This document shows, one piece after another, positions 1 through 12,439 of a stretch of DNA of 64,000 nt. A program made the position numbers and the translations under genes. The DNA lies in assembly GCA_963965975.1 (NCBI GenBank), contig OZ014425.1, positions 805,001 to 869,000 of the forward strand, given 5' to 3'. The number at the start of each line of letters is the position of its first letter. The stretch's first letter is position 1. The notes beneath the pieces were generated by a model. That model did no database searches. It was given only the letters and a program-made list of their open reading frames with translations, and had not been told where the DNA came from. Origin of the DNA: Xestospongia bergquistia (taxonomy: Eukaryota; Porifera; Demospongiae; Haplosclerida; Petrosiidae).

Positions 1-3000
1 AGAAATATTTTGAAAGCACATTATTGGCCTCTGATGAAAACAAAGAAATTTTAGTACAGTTACAGTTACTGTACTCTCAACTCTATGAAGTGAGGTTTAC
101 TGTTTCATTTTTGTTTTAATAGTTCTTTTTTCTCCTTTTTAGAATTCTTTGCATGATTCTGTAAATGTCTCACAACTTACACAATTAATGAATGAAAGCA
201 AAAGACATTTATTATCTGACATTGGCCCTGTAACAACTCTAGAATACCTAGAGTCTGTTGGTGGAATACGTTTTGTATTGCTATATGTTGTTGAACAATT
301 GGTAACAAGATTTCATCAACAAGGAGATAGTCATAGTGATTTTGAACAATTGCTGTGTTCAGTTGAAGATTTGTGTAGAAATAAGGTCGTAAACACTTTG
401 TCTTATGGACCTCAGACTTTTTTGTTAAAGAGTCTTTTCCGCAGATGTGGAGAAATTGACTTTCATAAGATTACTAGTAAGCGTGACATGAATTGGATTT
501 TACCTATTGGAACTACTAGCAATACTGATGTAAGACAGCTGTTAGCAATATCTTATTTTATTTACTAATAATTTCCAGTCTATTCGACTAGTAGATTATT
601 TTGCAATACATGGAGCAAAGTATATCCAAATGAAACAAAGTGTTTTAACAAAGATTAAATCCCTGCAAGTAACTGATCTTAAAGTAAGAATTAAATTTAT
701 TTTTTTCATAAAAAAATATTATTCTCTTAAGATGCAAGAGGAAGTAGCCTCTGTTATGTTGGCAATATCATTTTTCATGGAAATCACACAGACATATTCT
801 AAGCCCACAGGTGACAAAGATAGGATACCAAACTTTGTAAGAAATTTCACTCTTTATAAATACTACTTCATAGTGATCACAGATTATTCAAGCATTTGTG
901 AGAATTACTAGAGAAACGAAGAAAATAAGACCTCAGGTACAACTGATACATAGGATAGAGTTTAACTGTTATTTAGATGAGACAACTGATAATTGCTGTA
1001 CTTGATAATAATTATCATGGTAATGGAGTTGTTGAGCAATTAAAGGTTCAACCTCAGCAGAGTTTGGAAGATAAATTGTATTCTTCAATTGTGGTTCATG
1101 TAGCAGCAGTATTCACTGGAAAGGAAGATAACAGTCTCACACAATTGTTCCATATAATTATGACTAATCCTGGAATTTTGAAGGTAATAGTTATAAACAA
1201 CATCTGTACGTACCAGTTCTTGTTAGGATGCTCATTTACCGATGATGCCAGAAAATATTGGTGAAAATGCTTGCCAAATACTAGGGGGGCAACTTTATCG
1301 TAAGTATTAACACAATCATATTGCACAATTAAATAAATTATAACTATTATATAGAGTGCCCCAAAGGTCATCCATACTTAGTGACTGAAGTTAGTGCCTT
1401 CCTTTCTTGTAATATATTATATTATATACTATTTTATATACTATTTTAATTAGTGTGGACTTCCAATGGAAGTTAAAAATTGTCCAGAATGTGGTAAAGC
1501 AGGTTCATCAGTAAAAATTGGAGGAACTGATCATAAACTAAGAAGTGATAACAAGCAATTAGAAAGGTCTGTTTTGAGCATTAAAATATTATTCATGTAA
1601 TCTTTGTTAGGGGAACTCGACCTCAAAAAGGATACACCTTGGGTTACCCAGTTGATGCACCTGCAATTCCAGAAAGATCATTAAGTCCAGCTGCTGGTAC
1701 TATAATAAAAGTTCTTATGCATTCTGTGTTACTTTGGACATGTTGTACTAAACAGGTGAAGTATAATGTGATTTTGATCTTTTAAAGATATTAAAAATAA
1801 TTAGGAATTAGTGAAAGATATCTGTAGCATTGTGAAAACTGGAGTGGAGGCTCCAGAGTTGCCAATATTTTTCTGGAAGCATCTTGTAATGGACTTGAAG
1901 TGTTTACAAACAGTTTTGTCAATGGGATTAGATGATGTAGCTCTTCTCATCCATATTGTAATGGCAGATATTGTTAAAACACCATCAACTGGGCAGGCTG
2001 CAGGTAAATGACTTGTAATTAGTGACTGTCTAATTTTTTCTCTAAAATAGCTTTAAATCCAGCATTTAGAACTTTGGCTACATCTCAGATTAGATATGAA
2101 TGGGAGGAGAAATTCAATGAAACTTATATACAACCTATTTTAAAGGTAATGACAATTTAATGAGCAACAAAGCATCTTTGTGTTAGAATGTGCACAAAAG
2201 ATTAGAAGAATCAAGACAACTAATACTACAAGATGAGCAACAAAGTAAGAAGAGAATGAATATGAAGACTAGCAATTTTTGTTGATTAGATCATCCTCCT
2301 TTACTGGATGTTGTATACGAAAGAAACATTGACAATCCTAACTTCCATCATCATCTATGGAAATACAGACCAACAATTACTCTGGAACATCTTTGTCAAC
2401 AAATTGAAGTAGGAGGTTACAGTCTAAAATATCCAGCACTATCATATTTTCTTCGGGAGGTTTGTAACATGTTTCCAAATTGTAATGAATTCATTTTTGT
2501 TTGTATAGGAGGCAAGTCTTCGAGCAACAAAGTTTTTGCCAGCAATATATCAGATTCAATGTCATTTCCATGATATTCATCATTATCGTTCAAGTCAAGA
2601 TGAAGTTAAAGGGAAAACTATTGGACAATTTTTAGACAGCATAACAAATGGTACAATAATTTAGACAATTACATACTTCATTCAAAAGTAATAATTATTA
2701 ATTTTTATATTTTGGTACTTTATTACAGACGAAGAAAAACAGCTGTATGAATCAATGATAGACAAAGTTAGACAAGCATGGCTACTTGTTCGAGGAAAAT
2801 TACAAACACATGGTCAGTTTACATTGCATATTAGTCAATGTATTTAAATGTCTATTACCTAAGGTCGATTACCTGTCCTCCAAGAATATATCAAAACTGA
2901 GTTCTCAAGGGACACTCCTCTTGTTTACCTTATTCCGAAGACCAGTGGACCTGGTGTTTGTACAACATCACTTGTTGATCATTTGGTGATGATACACAAT

Positions 3001-4278
3001 GAATTTATTGACATTTGTTTGAGAATAGTTCGAGAGATGCATGCCACTGGAAAGACTTGGTCAGTGTATAAATTAATTACTTTTAATTCTACACAATTTA
3101 TACAATGACAGGAAATCAGTTTGGAAAGACCCATCAGTAAGATTGAAGGACATCCATGAATCACAGTTACTCAACTATGAGGGCAAGCTAATGGCAGTGA
3201 TATTAGTTCATTGTCATTACTCTCTTACTGTGGGCCAAGACCAACCTGAACTACAGTATGACTTTGCTGGTCTTGAGAAGCACTTACTCAATGACTTTGT
3301 GTATGGGAAGCCACATATTCAACTGGAGATACCTCATGTAGTATACAGAAAAGATGTCTACACTGGAGAAAAATTTGAAATGATAGCTGTTAAAATTAAA
3401 CCACAAGTAACGTTCTACAATGTTGATTTAATAATATGAGTTGTTTGCACAAACTTAGATACCTCTTTCTGCTGAAGCTAGAAGAGATATCCTTAAAAGG
3501 CTAAACCAGATTCACAAACTAAGACAAGCCCTCGACCACATTGATATTGTCATGGGATTTTTGTCAGCAGGTGGAAATGAAGATGGACACATGTCTTTAA
3601 TGCAGTATGCTACTAAAGTCTTGAAAATATCTGATTTCAATGAAGTGGTGAGTCAGTCTATTCAGCACTAACAATTAAATTGATCATTGTACTGATAACA
3701 GGTGGGACAAGGTCATTGTCTTGGACATGTTCATGCACTATGGGATGTTGTCTCGTTGGAATTAGCCAAGAAAATAACAATCACAGGACAGGTAATTTAC
3801 CAATCTAATTTAGTACTTTATTGAAAACATTAATAGCTACCATTCAAAGTACATGAATGCTTTTGTAAGCGACTACAACTAAGTGAACAGCAAAGCAAAA
3901 AGATGGATCGTGATTTGGAACATGTTAATTTGGATATTGTTCTTAGTGCTCTCAATGAATTTATTGAAATTCATGTCAGAAATGGAAACACTAATGAAGA
4001 AAAGTGGACGTAAGTGCTCACTTGTAAATTGGTACATAATCAGCTACTCAGTTTAAAATGTCATCAAGTTTAAATAACTACTCTCTTGTTACAATGTTGA
4101 TGTCTTGGTTTACAGGATAAAAGAATGTTTGGATGGACATTATGGAGTTTTGCCAGATGAGTTGGAAAATGAAGTCAACTTTCTTGGACACATCCCAATG
4201 AGCTGTGTGATTGAGGTATGGAAGAAAATAGTGTTCTATCAAAATGAATATGAAAGAAAGGCTGGCGCTAATAAGTAA
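1..4278 (+). CDS. RNF213: RNF213 (mysterin)-like E3 ubiquitin ligase, C-terminal part (5' end outside window)
   Basis: The window opens inside this gene. Exons read so far include 143-529, 579-683, about 732-810, about 893-935, about 975-1180, about 1228-1310, about 1355-1390 and about 1455-1566, followed by a long series of small exons to the stop at 4276-4278. An RZ-type zinc finger is split over introns near 1355-1530: CPKGHPYLVTE joins CGLPMEVKNCPECG, followed by GGTDH. This is the C-x-x-GHP...C...C..C...H pattern of RNF213/ZNFX1. The downstream part matches the RNF213 C-terminal helical region, for example GPGVCTTSLVDHLV at about 2950-2990 and EIPHVVYRKDV at about 3328-3360. RNF213 is a giant AAA+ E3 ligase acting on lipid droplets and microbial surfaces. 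The AAA+ and RING parts would lie upstream. Exon borders are by eye, and orthology versus paralogy within the family is not settled. Confidence 0.85.
1355..1535 (+). other. RZ-type zinc finger region of the RNF213-like protein
   Basis: Two exons interrupted by an intron at about 1390-1453 together encode the RZ finger. The residues seen are CPKGHPYLVTE, then CGLPMEVKNCPEC, then GGTDHK. Three or four Cys and the conserved His of the RNF213/ZNFX1 finger are kept. In vertebrate RNF213 this finger is needed for ubiquitylation of bacterial lipopolysaccharide (established knowledge). Its presence here suggests the biochemical module is old. Confidence 0.8.
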
Positions 4279-4865
4279 ATTTGCTGCTTAATAATATAAT
4301 CTGCTACTTCTTACATAATTTTGTTACTTGAATATTGATTTATTTTGTATTGCTTTATAATTTAATTTTGCTGCTTAATTTTAATTTTGTTATTTCTTGC
4401 TACTTACTTTATAGATGGTTAGTATAGATGTGTTGCCATAGTCTACATATTTTTCAGACTGTTAATAAAATTTTAATAGCTATATTGACTTTAAAGTAAC
4501 TTAATAAATATTGTGTATCCATTGCTACTTGTTGTACTATAGTTATTGTCATTAATAAATAAAGTACGCAGCATATAATGTGAATGAGAAAAGTTGACTA
4601 CAAAAATTCTCAAAAAAGAGATGAAACAAAAAATGTTCAAAAAAAGTCAACACAACATGTTGTTGGGTAACATAAGTTTAATAAACTATAATAATATTAA
4701 TAAAATCACTACTATCCAGCACCATTTAATACATATCAGTACACGTAATAATAATATAGCATTAGCACTAATAAAGATACTGTGTGTTCTAGTTACAAAC
4801 AAAAGTACAATGGCCTAATAATAAAACAACAAAAAGAGAGAAATGTGTAATAATAGTTTGAAAAC
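4279..4865. other. Intergenic space between convergent RNF213-like and AP2A genes
   Basis: This is AT-rich sequence carrying the 3' UTRs of both genes. AATAAA-like signals occur on both strands (for example near 4463 and 4553). A 74-codon open frame at 4594-4818 is low-complexity Lys/Asn/Ile sequence and is not supported as a gene. Confidence 0.6.
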
Positions 4866-7800
4866 TAAAGCTGCTCTGACAAGAGTTCAGTGAACCTTTT
4901 AGATACTGCCTCATGACTTGTTCTGAGTGTCAGTCGATATTGCTATACATACACATAATAGAATATTATATACAAGTATATGACATAAATATTATATATA
5001 GTGTATAATACATCCTCTTAAACCCCACCCCTAATTAACAGACCTAATGAATATAGTTTATGTAGTCTATTAATGGTCTACCTTAGTTTGATAATTAGGT
5101 TCTAGTCGGAGAAGACATCCTACTAACACATTACTAGTCTTCACAATACTAGCGGCAACAAAGTTATCATGATTAGGATCAATATCAGGCAATACTGTAA
5201 ATCCAAAATTAGTCAACTAGAGTAATAACAATACATTATTAACAGCTGGTAATATCATTTAAAAATACTTTATTTTGAGCATTCTCTTTGTCCATTGCTT
5301 GAGAACTTGAAAATATTTTTTGACTTTCTTGAACAGGACTATAAAGGAAAAGATTTAAATCAATGCTCTATATCCTTCTGAAATGATTCTTCTCTCTCTC
5401 TTTCTCTCTCTTACCTAGCTAGTTGTTTCCATCGACTAAAGAATGTAGCACTGTCCATAGTAACTGACTCTGAAAATTTGTGCAACATAATTGGAATCTT
5501 GATGAGAATTTGTTGTGGAGCTCCACCCATACTAGTTAGTACAATAATCTCAATTATATTATTATTACATAACTCACTTAAATTTAATTGACAACGTGGG
5601 AGGTTCCATAAAAACATTAATACATTCTACATTAATGATCTGTTGGACTTGAGCTCCCGCATCAATTATATTGGAGATTGGTTTAGACGTCACTTTAAGA
5701 TGTAATTAGTAGGGTCAAGGAAAAAATAACCTCTTAAATGAATAATAAAGCACACACACACACACACAATCATGGATATCATTTTGAGATTCAGGAGGTA
5801 CTGTAATTTCAGTTGTAAAATTCATAAAAGTAGTCTTTGACTTGTTGCCATAGAACACACCATATCGAGCTAAGATAACAACATGTAAGTAAGTCATATT
5901 TCCTCTAAATAATAACTAACATACCAAGATTATTATTAAATTCTGACTTAATACCAATCTGTAATACAGAGTTCTCATACAATACACCACTGTTCTTAAA
6001 TATAAACCTATTACAAACGAACACAGGGTCATAATTATGAAGTCAATGATGACATTATGTACCTCTTAAAGCCTTCCTCAACTTCAGGTGTGATAGTGGG
6101 TGTGGCTTCTTGAGCTGGTGTACTACTCACATCAATGAGGAATTCATCAATTCCTCCAATAAGTCCTCCAGTGGGTGGGCTGGTAGTTATGGTAGTCACA
6201 GCAACAGGAGGAGCAGTAGAAACAGCAGCTGAAGGCTTCTTTATAACTTGAGCTATGTAATGTGTTATCATAAATGATCATGACCATGGCTACTTACAAT
6301 ATATGGGATCTGAAGGGTCTCCACCTGATCCAGCTGGTACCGCTCCAGTTGTTTGAGACTCTTCTGGTGGCTCTGTCGTTTCAGATTCTTGTCCACCAGT
6401 GCCTGGACCGTCATGGAGTTTGGCCATCCAAGGAGCTGTTTTGTAAAGTTTAGAGAGAAGGAGAGAATCCTTCTCGGGGAAAGCAGGCATCACCTCAAAA
6501 ATGGTGGCCTAAAAGACAAAGATACATTGATACATTGAGCTAATACACACAATGTACAATAAAAGATCATTCCTCAATATATAATGATATATATGCGTAT
6601 ATCTGTACTTGATAAAATCCACTTAATAATCAAGATCATATCTCTTTCACTTACCATCACATCTTGCGTTGCTTGGTGAGATAATTTGAGGTACTCAATG
6701 GCTCTCTGTTGTAATTCAAGGTCAGCATTCCTGCTCTGTCCATCCTGTTCAAAGATACTTTGAATACTTTGCTTAATCTCTGGATACAAGTTGATAAATT
6801 TAACATAAGTTGAGAGAAGTAAAGCTCGTGTATTCAGAGAACAGAATGGAAATTTGGAATGGAGAAGTTGAAATTGAATCATTGGTCCTGATCTAGGATC
6901 ACCAGCGATAAGATTACCAAACTCTCCCAAAATGTACCCGCCCACTTTAATCATGTTCTCATGACAGGCAGGAGCTTGCAGTGCCTACAAAGGAACGTAG
7001 GACATTCTATTTTAACGCTATATCATTACCTCAAAACAAGTCTTAGCAGCATAGCCCTGTACTTCTTGTTTGTTGATAACAATCTGTATAATACGATACC
7101 ACACCTCCTCACTGATATAATCTCCAGCAAGACGAATTAAGTTGAGAATAGTGTCGACATACCATGTATAGTCACGAGCATATTTCTCTGACAAAATAGC
7201 TATCTTCAATACCTGTTAGAAAATACAAATACATCATTGTGAAATATTGGAAAGAAATATGACAACAATGTTAAGCAATTGTTTGTAAGACATGGTCAGT
7301 TTGTTCCAGGCCATCCATACATCAATATGACCCTGATATAGAGCTGACATTTCTTCTGATCAAGTTTAATCTACTGGGTCTTTACTTACCAGAGCTTCTC
7401 TAATAGAGTAGTCTGCTTTTTCTAAATATTGAAGTAATTCTCCAACAATCATTTCAGCATTAGAATGGTCACACATTGCATACAACAAATCAATAGCCTT
7501 TTGTCGTACACTAATATCACGTTCAGTCTACAGGAGAAAGAAGGATATTAATTCTCCTCTATTTCTCTCTAATAGTTTACTTTAAGAGCATTCAGAACAG
7601 TTTCTTGATGCTTACGAACAGCCTCACGTGAAAATTCTGAAAGTGACAAATTACAGAGTCCCTCAAGAGACAGATATCGCATGTTGGTCTCTTTATGTGT
7701 CAGATATCCTCCAAGTAGATTAGTAGCACGAACTTGAAGATTAGGATCACTGTAGAGAAAGAGGCAGCATGACAAGATTCAAATGATCATATTCAATCCA

Positions 7801-9527
7801 TCTGTCTACCAGTTAGCTTTGAATGATTAAATATGTATGACCATTACTCAATGCACTCCTAAGCAATGTGAATATAGTCATTGCTTAATGTGTGTATAAC
7901 CTCTTAATCAATGTAGGTGTTGTCATTGCTCAATGTGCATAAAACCTCATAATCACTGTGAATATAGCTATTACTTAATGTACATATAGCCTCTTAATCA
8001 ATGTGGATATAATCATTACTTATATATTATTATTATATACCTGTCCATATGTACAATGAGATTAATGGACTCAAATAGGACAGCATTTTTAGCATTTGAA
8101 TGTTGTACTTTCTTTGATTTACTAGGTTCCTAACAAGTATAAGTAATAATTATAATAATATAATATAATGATAATACTAACTGAAGCTCTGTTTAAAATG
8201 ACTTCCATTGCTTCACTGAGTCTGGCTCGTAAGATAGGATCAGCTGAGAGAGAAAGACAGAGTGTGTTTTGACTAATTATCAGGAGGGGTGGGGCTTACT
8301 AGGTATAGAATAACATTGTAGGAGTTTCATAAGCTTCACACTAAGCCATGGTGCTGGTACAAAATAATAACTATAATCATGAAGATCAGAATGAGACTTG
8401 GAAACAATCTAATAATAACAATATCAGTAGTAAGTTTATAAAGATGGATTAATTACCCCAGCAAGTTTTTGAATAGCTTCTGATACACATTGATCAAAGA
8501 CTTTAGGATGTGTGTGTGATAGCTCTTCTAACAAACTACAGGAGGCAGTAACCAGACCCTAAGAGAGAGAGAGAGAGAGAGAGAGAGGAAGGAAGGAGTA
8601 AATTATCAAGTAGTTTAACAATTTACTCATACCAAGTGTTTATCGTTGAGGAATTTAACAATCTTACTAGCATGTTGCTCCAAAGGGATCATTTTAGGAT
8701 CCACACGTAAGAGACGTAACAAACACAAGCAAGCAGTTTGTTTAACAGCAGCATTTGTATCACTATAAAACAAGCATCATCATGAATATCATTATGTTAT
8801 TACTATATAGTAACATTAGTACTACAAATTATGAGGCATGTCTAACATCACTGGGTCATATAAACTTACGATGTTACTAGCAGGTTAGGAATGGCATCTT
8901 TCCCAAGTTGTTCAACCATTTCTCTACTAGCAATGTTAGCTATACACTGCATAGCTAAGGTGTTGAAGATAGGGTTACGAGATTCTAAATCATGTCTAAT
9001 TGCTTGAATAACCAGGGGCATTAGTTCATGTCCCTCGCTCATTAATACGGTAACAAACAAGTACCCCTAGAAGATAAGGGAAATTCATAAGAGTTATTCT
9101 CTTTCTTTTGTTTTAAAATTTACAATCTGTTTCTCGGAGAATCTGATACTAGAGAGTAGATTGACTGCTTCTTGATACCCAAAGTTGACATCATTACCAA
9201 GTAAGAAAATAAATAAAAGTTTGCAAACGTACTTCTTTTTTTGATAGCCATCAGATTTATCACCTAATAGAGAGAGAAAGAGAGAGAGAGAGAATTATAT
9301 TATAGTCAAATTCAATATCATCATTATTGACTTATTTTAATTACATACTTTTAAATTTTGATCTTATATTTGCTAGTTCTTTGTTAATTCTCTTGCGTTC
9401 AGCCTCTTTTGATTTGCCTGTAGGAAGTATGACTAATGAGGGGGTGTGGTCACTTTAAGATCTTACAGTTTCTAATGTCAGAGATGAAGACAGTCAGTCC
9501 TCTCATAGCATCACCAAATTTTGCCAT
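4866..9527 (-). CDS. AP2A: AP-2 complex subunit alpha (alpha-adaptin)
   Basis: A complete gene of about twenty short exons. It starts at 9527 in a strong CCACCATGG context, with first exon 9527-9467 ([20 protein letters not shown]) and second exon 9417-9349. It ends with the exon 4942-4866, coding the typical terminus [15 protein letters not shown]...SEQL-stop. The trunk is recognisable throughout, for example [18 protein letters not shown] (9066-8870), [15 protein letters not shown] (about 7690), [19 protein letters not shown] (about 7190-7130) and [19 protein letters not shown] (about 6950-6890). A Pro/Thr-rich hinge lies at about 6490-6040. The appendage includes [17 protein letters not shown] and FSRWKQL. 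The protein links PIP2-rich membrane and cargo to clathrin and appendage-binding endocytic partners. Length and domain order match animal AP2A. No frame break was seen. Confidence 0.95.
7876..8025. repeat. 45-bp tandem repeat in an AP2A intron
   Basis: Units begin at 7876, 7921, 7966 and 8011, an exact 45-bp spacing. Each contains a degenerate 'cattgcttaatgtg...ctcttaatcaatgtg' core. A degenerate further copy lies just upstream at about 7845. It lies in an intron between trunk exons and has no coding effect. Confidence 0.8.
8561..8587. repeat. (AG)n microsatellite in an AP2A intron
   Basis: About 12 AG units on the plus strand, so a (CT)n polypyrimidine run on the coding strand near a splice acceptor. 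A similar run is at about 9264-9292. Confidence 0.9.
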
Positions 9528-10616
9528 GGTGGACAAATTTGAAAATAACTGGAGAGAGAGATATATAGTAAGTAGTCATGGTGACTATTTATTCAACAAG
9601 AATGAGCTGGTGGTTACCACAACACTAATATTTTAACTTTAATGTGGTCAACTACATGACTACATGCCCAAAATAATTTATAGTAGAACATCAAGTACAT
9701 TTGGTATTACATCACTTGTTCTAACAACTCTCTAGTCCCATGTTAATACCTCAATGTATTATTTAAACCCATATATTAAGGACAATTACATATTATAATT
9801 AGTTTCAAAGATCTTCACATGTCAACTATGAAAAGTTGAATCTCTTACATCAATCATCATCATTAATCATCAACCATCATGTAAACTATTAAAGTTACTA
9901 ACTATTCCATTATATATTATATTGCATATTAACTAACATCTTCTCTTTGCTATAATGTGAGGTGTTTTATGGTAACACTAACAAGATTCAGTTTAATAAC
10001 TATTAATATAATATTATATTGTTTTAATGACAAATGACATCAAAATTAATAACATTAGAATTAACTTAAAACTAACACAAACTATTAATTTGTTACCACA
10101 AATACACAAAACTAACTTGAAACAATAACATTTAACACGTCATGTCATTTTACACCTTCTCCTTTGCAATCAATACATATTACAATCTACAATTAATATG
10201 ACCAATACATACACTGCTAATATTTGTTGATTATATTTAGCTCATTGTCTTTATAACAACAAAAATACAATGGCCCTGCCCTAGTTTATGCCAAATAGAT
10301 TTCACTTGATATATTTCACTAATATATCATTTATAACTCGTATTGTATACCTTCTAGTTTTATATTGTTGTTATTAGAGACAACGCAGCCTCTTACAAGA
10401 TGACAGCGCCTCAAATCTCGACAAACACACTTCCTTTTTTGAAGACTTAGCCTCGCCCGTAGAGATCACTTGTAGTCTTCTCCACCTACTTCAAATCACG
10501 TGATCTAAATGACCTCACTAACAATGAATAATAATAAAGATTAAGTGTAAGTATGATACTGTAATTATAATTATAGTTAATTTTTGTTCAGATGGTATCA
10601 TAATGTGTTGGTAGCC
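9528..10616. promoter_or_regulatory. Divergent (bidirectional) promoter region of AP2A and USB1
   Basis: About 1.1 kb between two head-to-head start codons. Most of it is AT-rich. The stretch 10380-10510 is clearly more GC-rich than its surroundings. It contains a perfect palindromic E-box, atcacgtgat, at 10495-10504. I infer that the core promoter(s) lie here, with a long or spliced 5' UTR for AP2A. No TATA box was assigned. Confidence 0.55.
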
Positions 10617-11418
10617 ATGGTGACCCCTGTCAAACTGGTCGGATATTCTGGTTCATCCAGTGATTCCAGTGAAGAAGATGACAATGAGCATTCTCAAAAA
10701 AGGAGAAAGATAATAAAGCAAAAGTAATTACATAATTAATTACCAATATATATTATTTACTACCACTATAAGTTAATTACTAAACTATTTAACTATTTAA
10801 CTCTGCAAAAGTAGCTACAATTTAATAATATGATTTACTATTAACTAATTAGTACTAATACTAATAATTATTGATGTTTGTACAATTATTATAAATTTTA
10901 TTACTTCTGTAGTGACACACTCCCTCTACCAGACTCTATTAAAGTTATGTTTAAAGAAGGTAATAATACTTGTAGCAATATCTCTGTATTATAATGTATT
11001 ATAAATATTGCATATAAATCCATACTACATTGTACATTATGAAGCCTATCTGTTATAGAGGAAGATGGTAGTGCTAATGACAGATTTAAACATGAGGGAA
11101 GAGTGCGTCATTTTCCTCATGTCAGAGGGCAATGGCCAACATTTATTTACATAACAGGTTAGTAATAGAACTATCAGTCACATGACTTAAGTCTCCTCCC
11201 TACCACTTAGTCACTCTTCCAGATGAGGTTCAAACATGTCTTACTTCATTTTATAAAAAGCTAACTACCCTACTCCCTCTGTCAGACCTCTGGCCGGAGG
11301 TGCATCTATTGTCATCATGTGACCTACATTTGAGTCTCTCTCGTACTGTACCAATACTATACCATTGGATTGACCCACTAACAACAGCTCTTAGAAAGGA
11401 AATTGAAGGAAAACAAAG
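10617..11418 (+). CDS. USB1: USB1 (U6 snRNA 3' phosphodiesterase), exons 1-4
   Basis: Four exons in consistent phase: 10617-10723, 10913-10959, 11059-11157 and 11223-11418, giving 149 residues plus two bases. The start has a Ser/Asp/Glu-rich, then Lys/Arg-rich N-terminus (VGYSGSSSDSSEEDD), as in animal USB1. Family landmarks follow: GRVRHFPHVRGQWPTFIYI, then the first catalytic HxS motif HLSLS at about residue 120, then YHWIDPLTTALRKEI. USB1 is a 2H phosphoesterase that trims and caps the 3' end of U6 snRNA in the nucleus. The exon ends with AG|GTTAGA in phase 2. Reading on into the intron gives an unrelated tail and a stop at 11516-11518, which would lack the second HxS motif. A phase-matched continuation exists only at 59931, beyond the tandem array. 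Confidence 0.9.
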
Positions 11419-12439
11419 GTTAGAAAGAAATAGTAGTCTATTAGTATTCTATAATGTTGTTTATAAATTGCTTAGCACATTATATGAATTCACAAAATGT
11501 ACAACAAACTATAAATAGCTGCCCATTGTATCAATGCTGAAACATGAACAGTGTTATTAAGGTTTTTGTTTTAGAGTTAGGTTTTATGGTTAGTGGCTAA
11601 GATTAATAAGGTTTAGAAATATTCTAATTCTTAAACCCAAAAAACTCTTAGAGACAAAGTGACATACTTCAGTTATTGTGTTAGTACTAGTTGACAAAGT
11701 TAGAATGGTGTGTCCCATCCCCTCCTTCATGTAACCACTGAAGTTCTCCCAGAATTCATGATAACATTGGTCCATCCAGGGCCAATTCTGTGATTTCATA
11801 GATTCTATGATCCCATGAGTTCCATCAAGTGTTCCATGGGTTCCACGAGGGTACCATGTTCTATGGGCTCAATGGGTTCCCCCCTTTCATACCCCTACAT
11901 TTAGTACTATTTTATATACCAGCTGGTAAAGATTATTAGCAAACAAATCAACCTTCTATTAATAAATGCTAGTAAAAAATACACTAACAATTTATAGTAT
12001 CAATCAATAATATTGTTGCTATAAAATATTACTTCTAAATACATACTGTGTTTCCAGAAGAGCTTAGAACATAGTTGAATTGTTGTATCAGTGTCATTGA
12101 AACAGCCATATCATTAAATGGATGGAATACTTTGGTTTTTATCTTTCCCATTTTTTTCTTGTAATGAATATTGTTAAATATGTCACTTTATTGGTCAAAA
12201 AATTACAAAAGTTTCAGAGAATACATTATAATAAAAACATTGGTTTCAGCTAATTTCTGTGAGTCGTATGACAATAAAATTAATTATTGATATTAAAACA
12301 AATAACTATAAGATAATATATAATACATACATTATAAATGCAGCGTTGCAGCTTATTATTACTAAGACTCTTTCTAAATAATATTATTTTTCACTTTCCT
12401 TACATTAAATGTTATACTCATTATCATACTACAACTTAG
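11419..12439. other. Start of the large USB1 intron and 3' flank of array gene G1
   Basis: No gene is seen. From about 11575 the sequence is closely similar to 33180-34045, the 3' flank of G6. Shared features include the run 'agtggctaagattaataaggtttag' and a run of 'ccatgggttccacgagggtacc'-like words. The left edge of the duplicated array material is therefore at about 11520-11575, only 100-160 bp after the USB1 donor. Confidence 0.7.

Noticed and set aside
4594..4818. 74-codon plus-strand frame
   Set aside because: Low-complexity, in the 3' UTR zone between convergent genes, with no family resemblance.
11419..11518. USB1 ending at the stop at 11516-11518
   Set aside because: The tail after KEIEGKQR does not resemble USB1 and begins at a good GT donor. 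It would remove the second catalytic motif. It remains possible as an aberrant 3' end.
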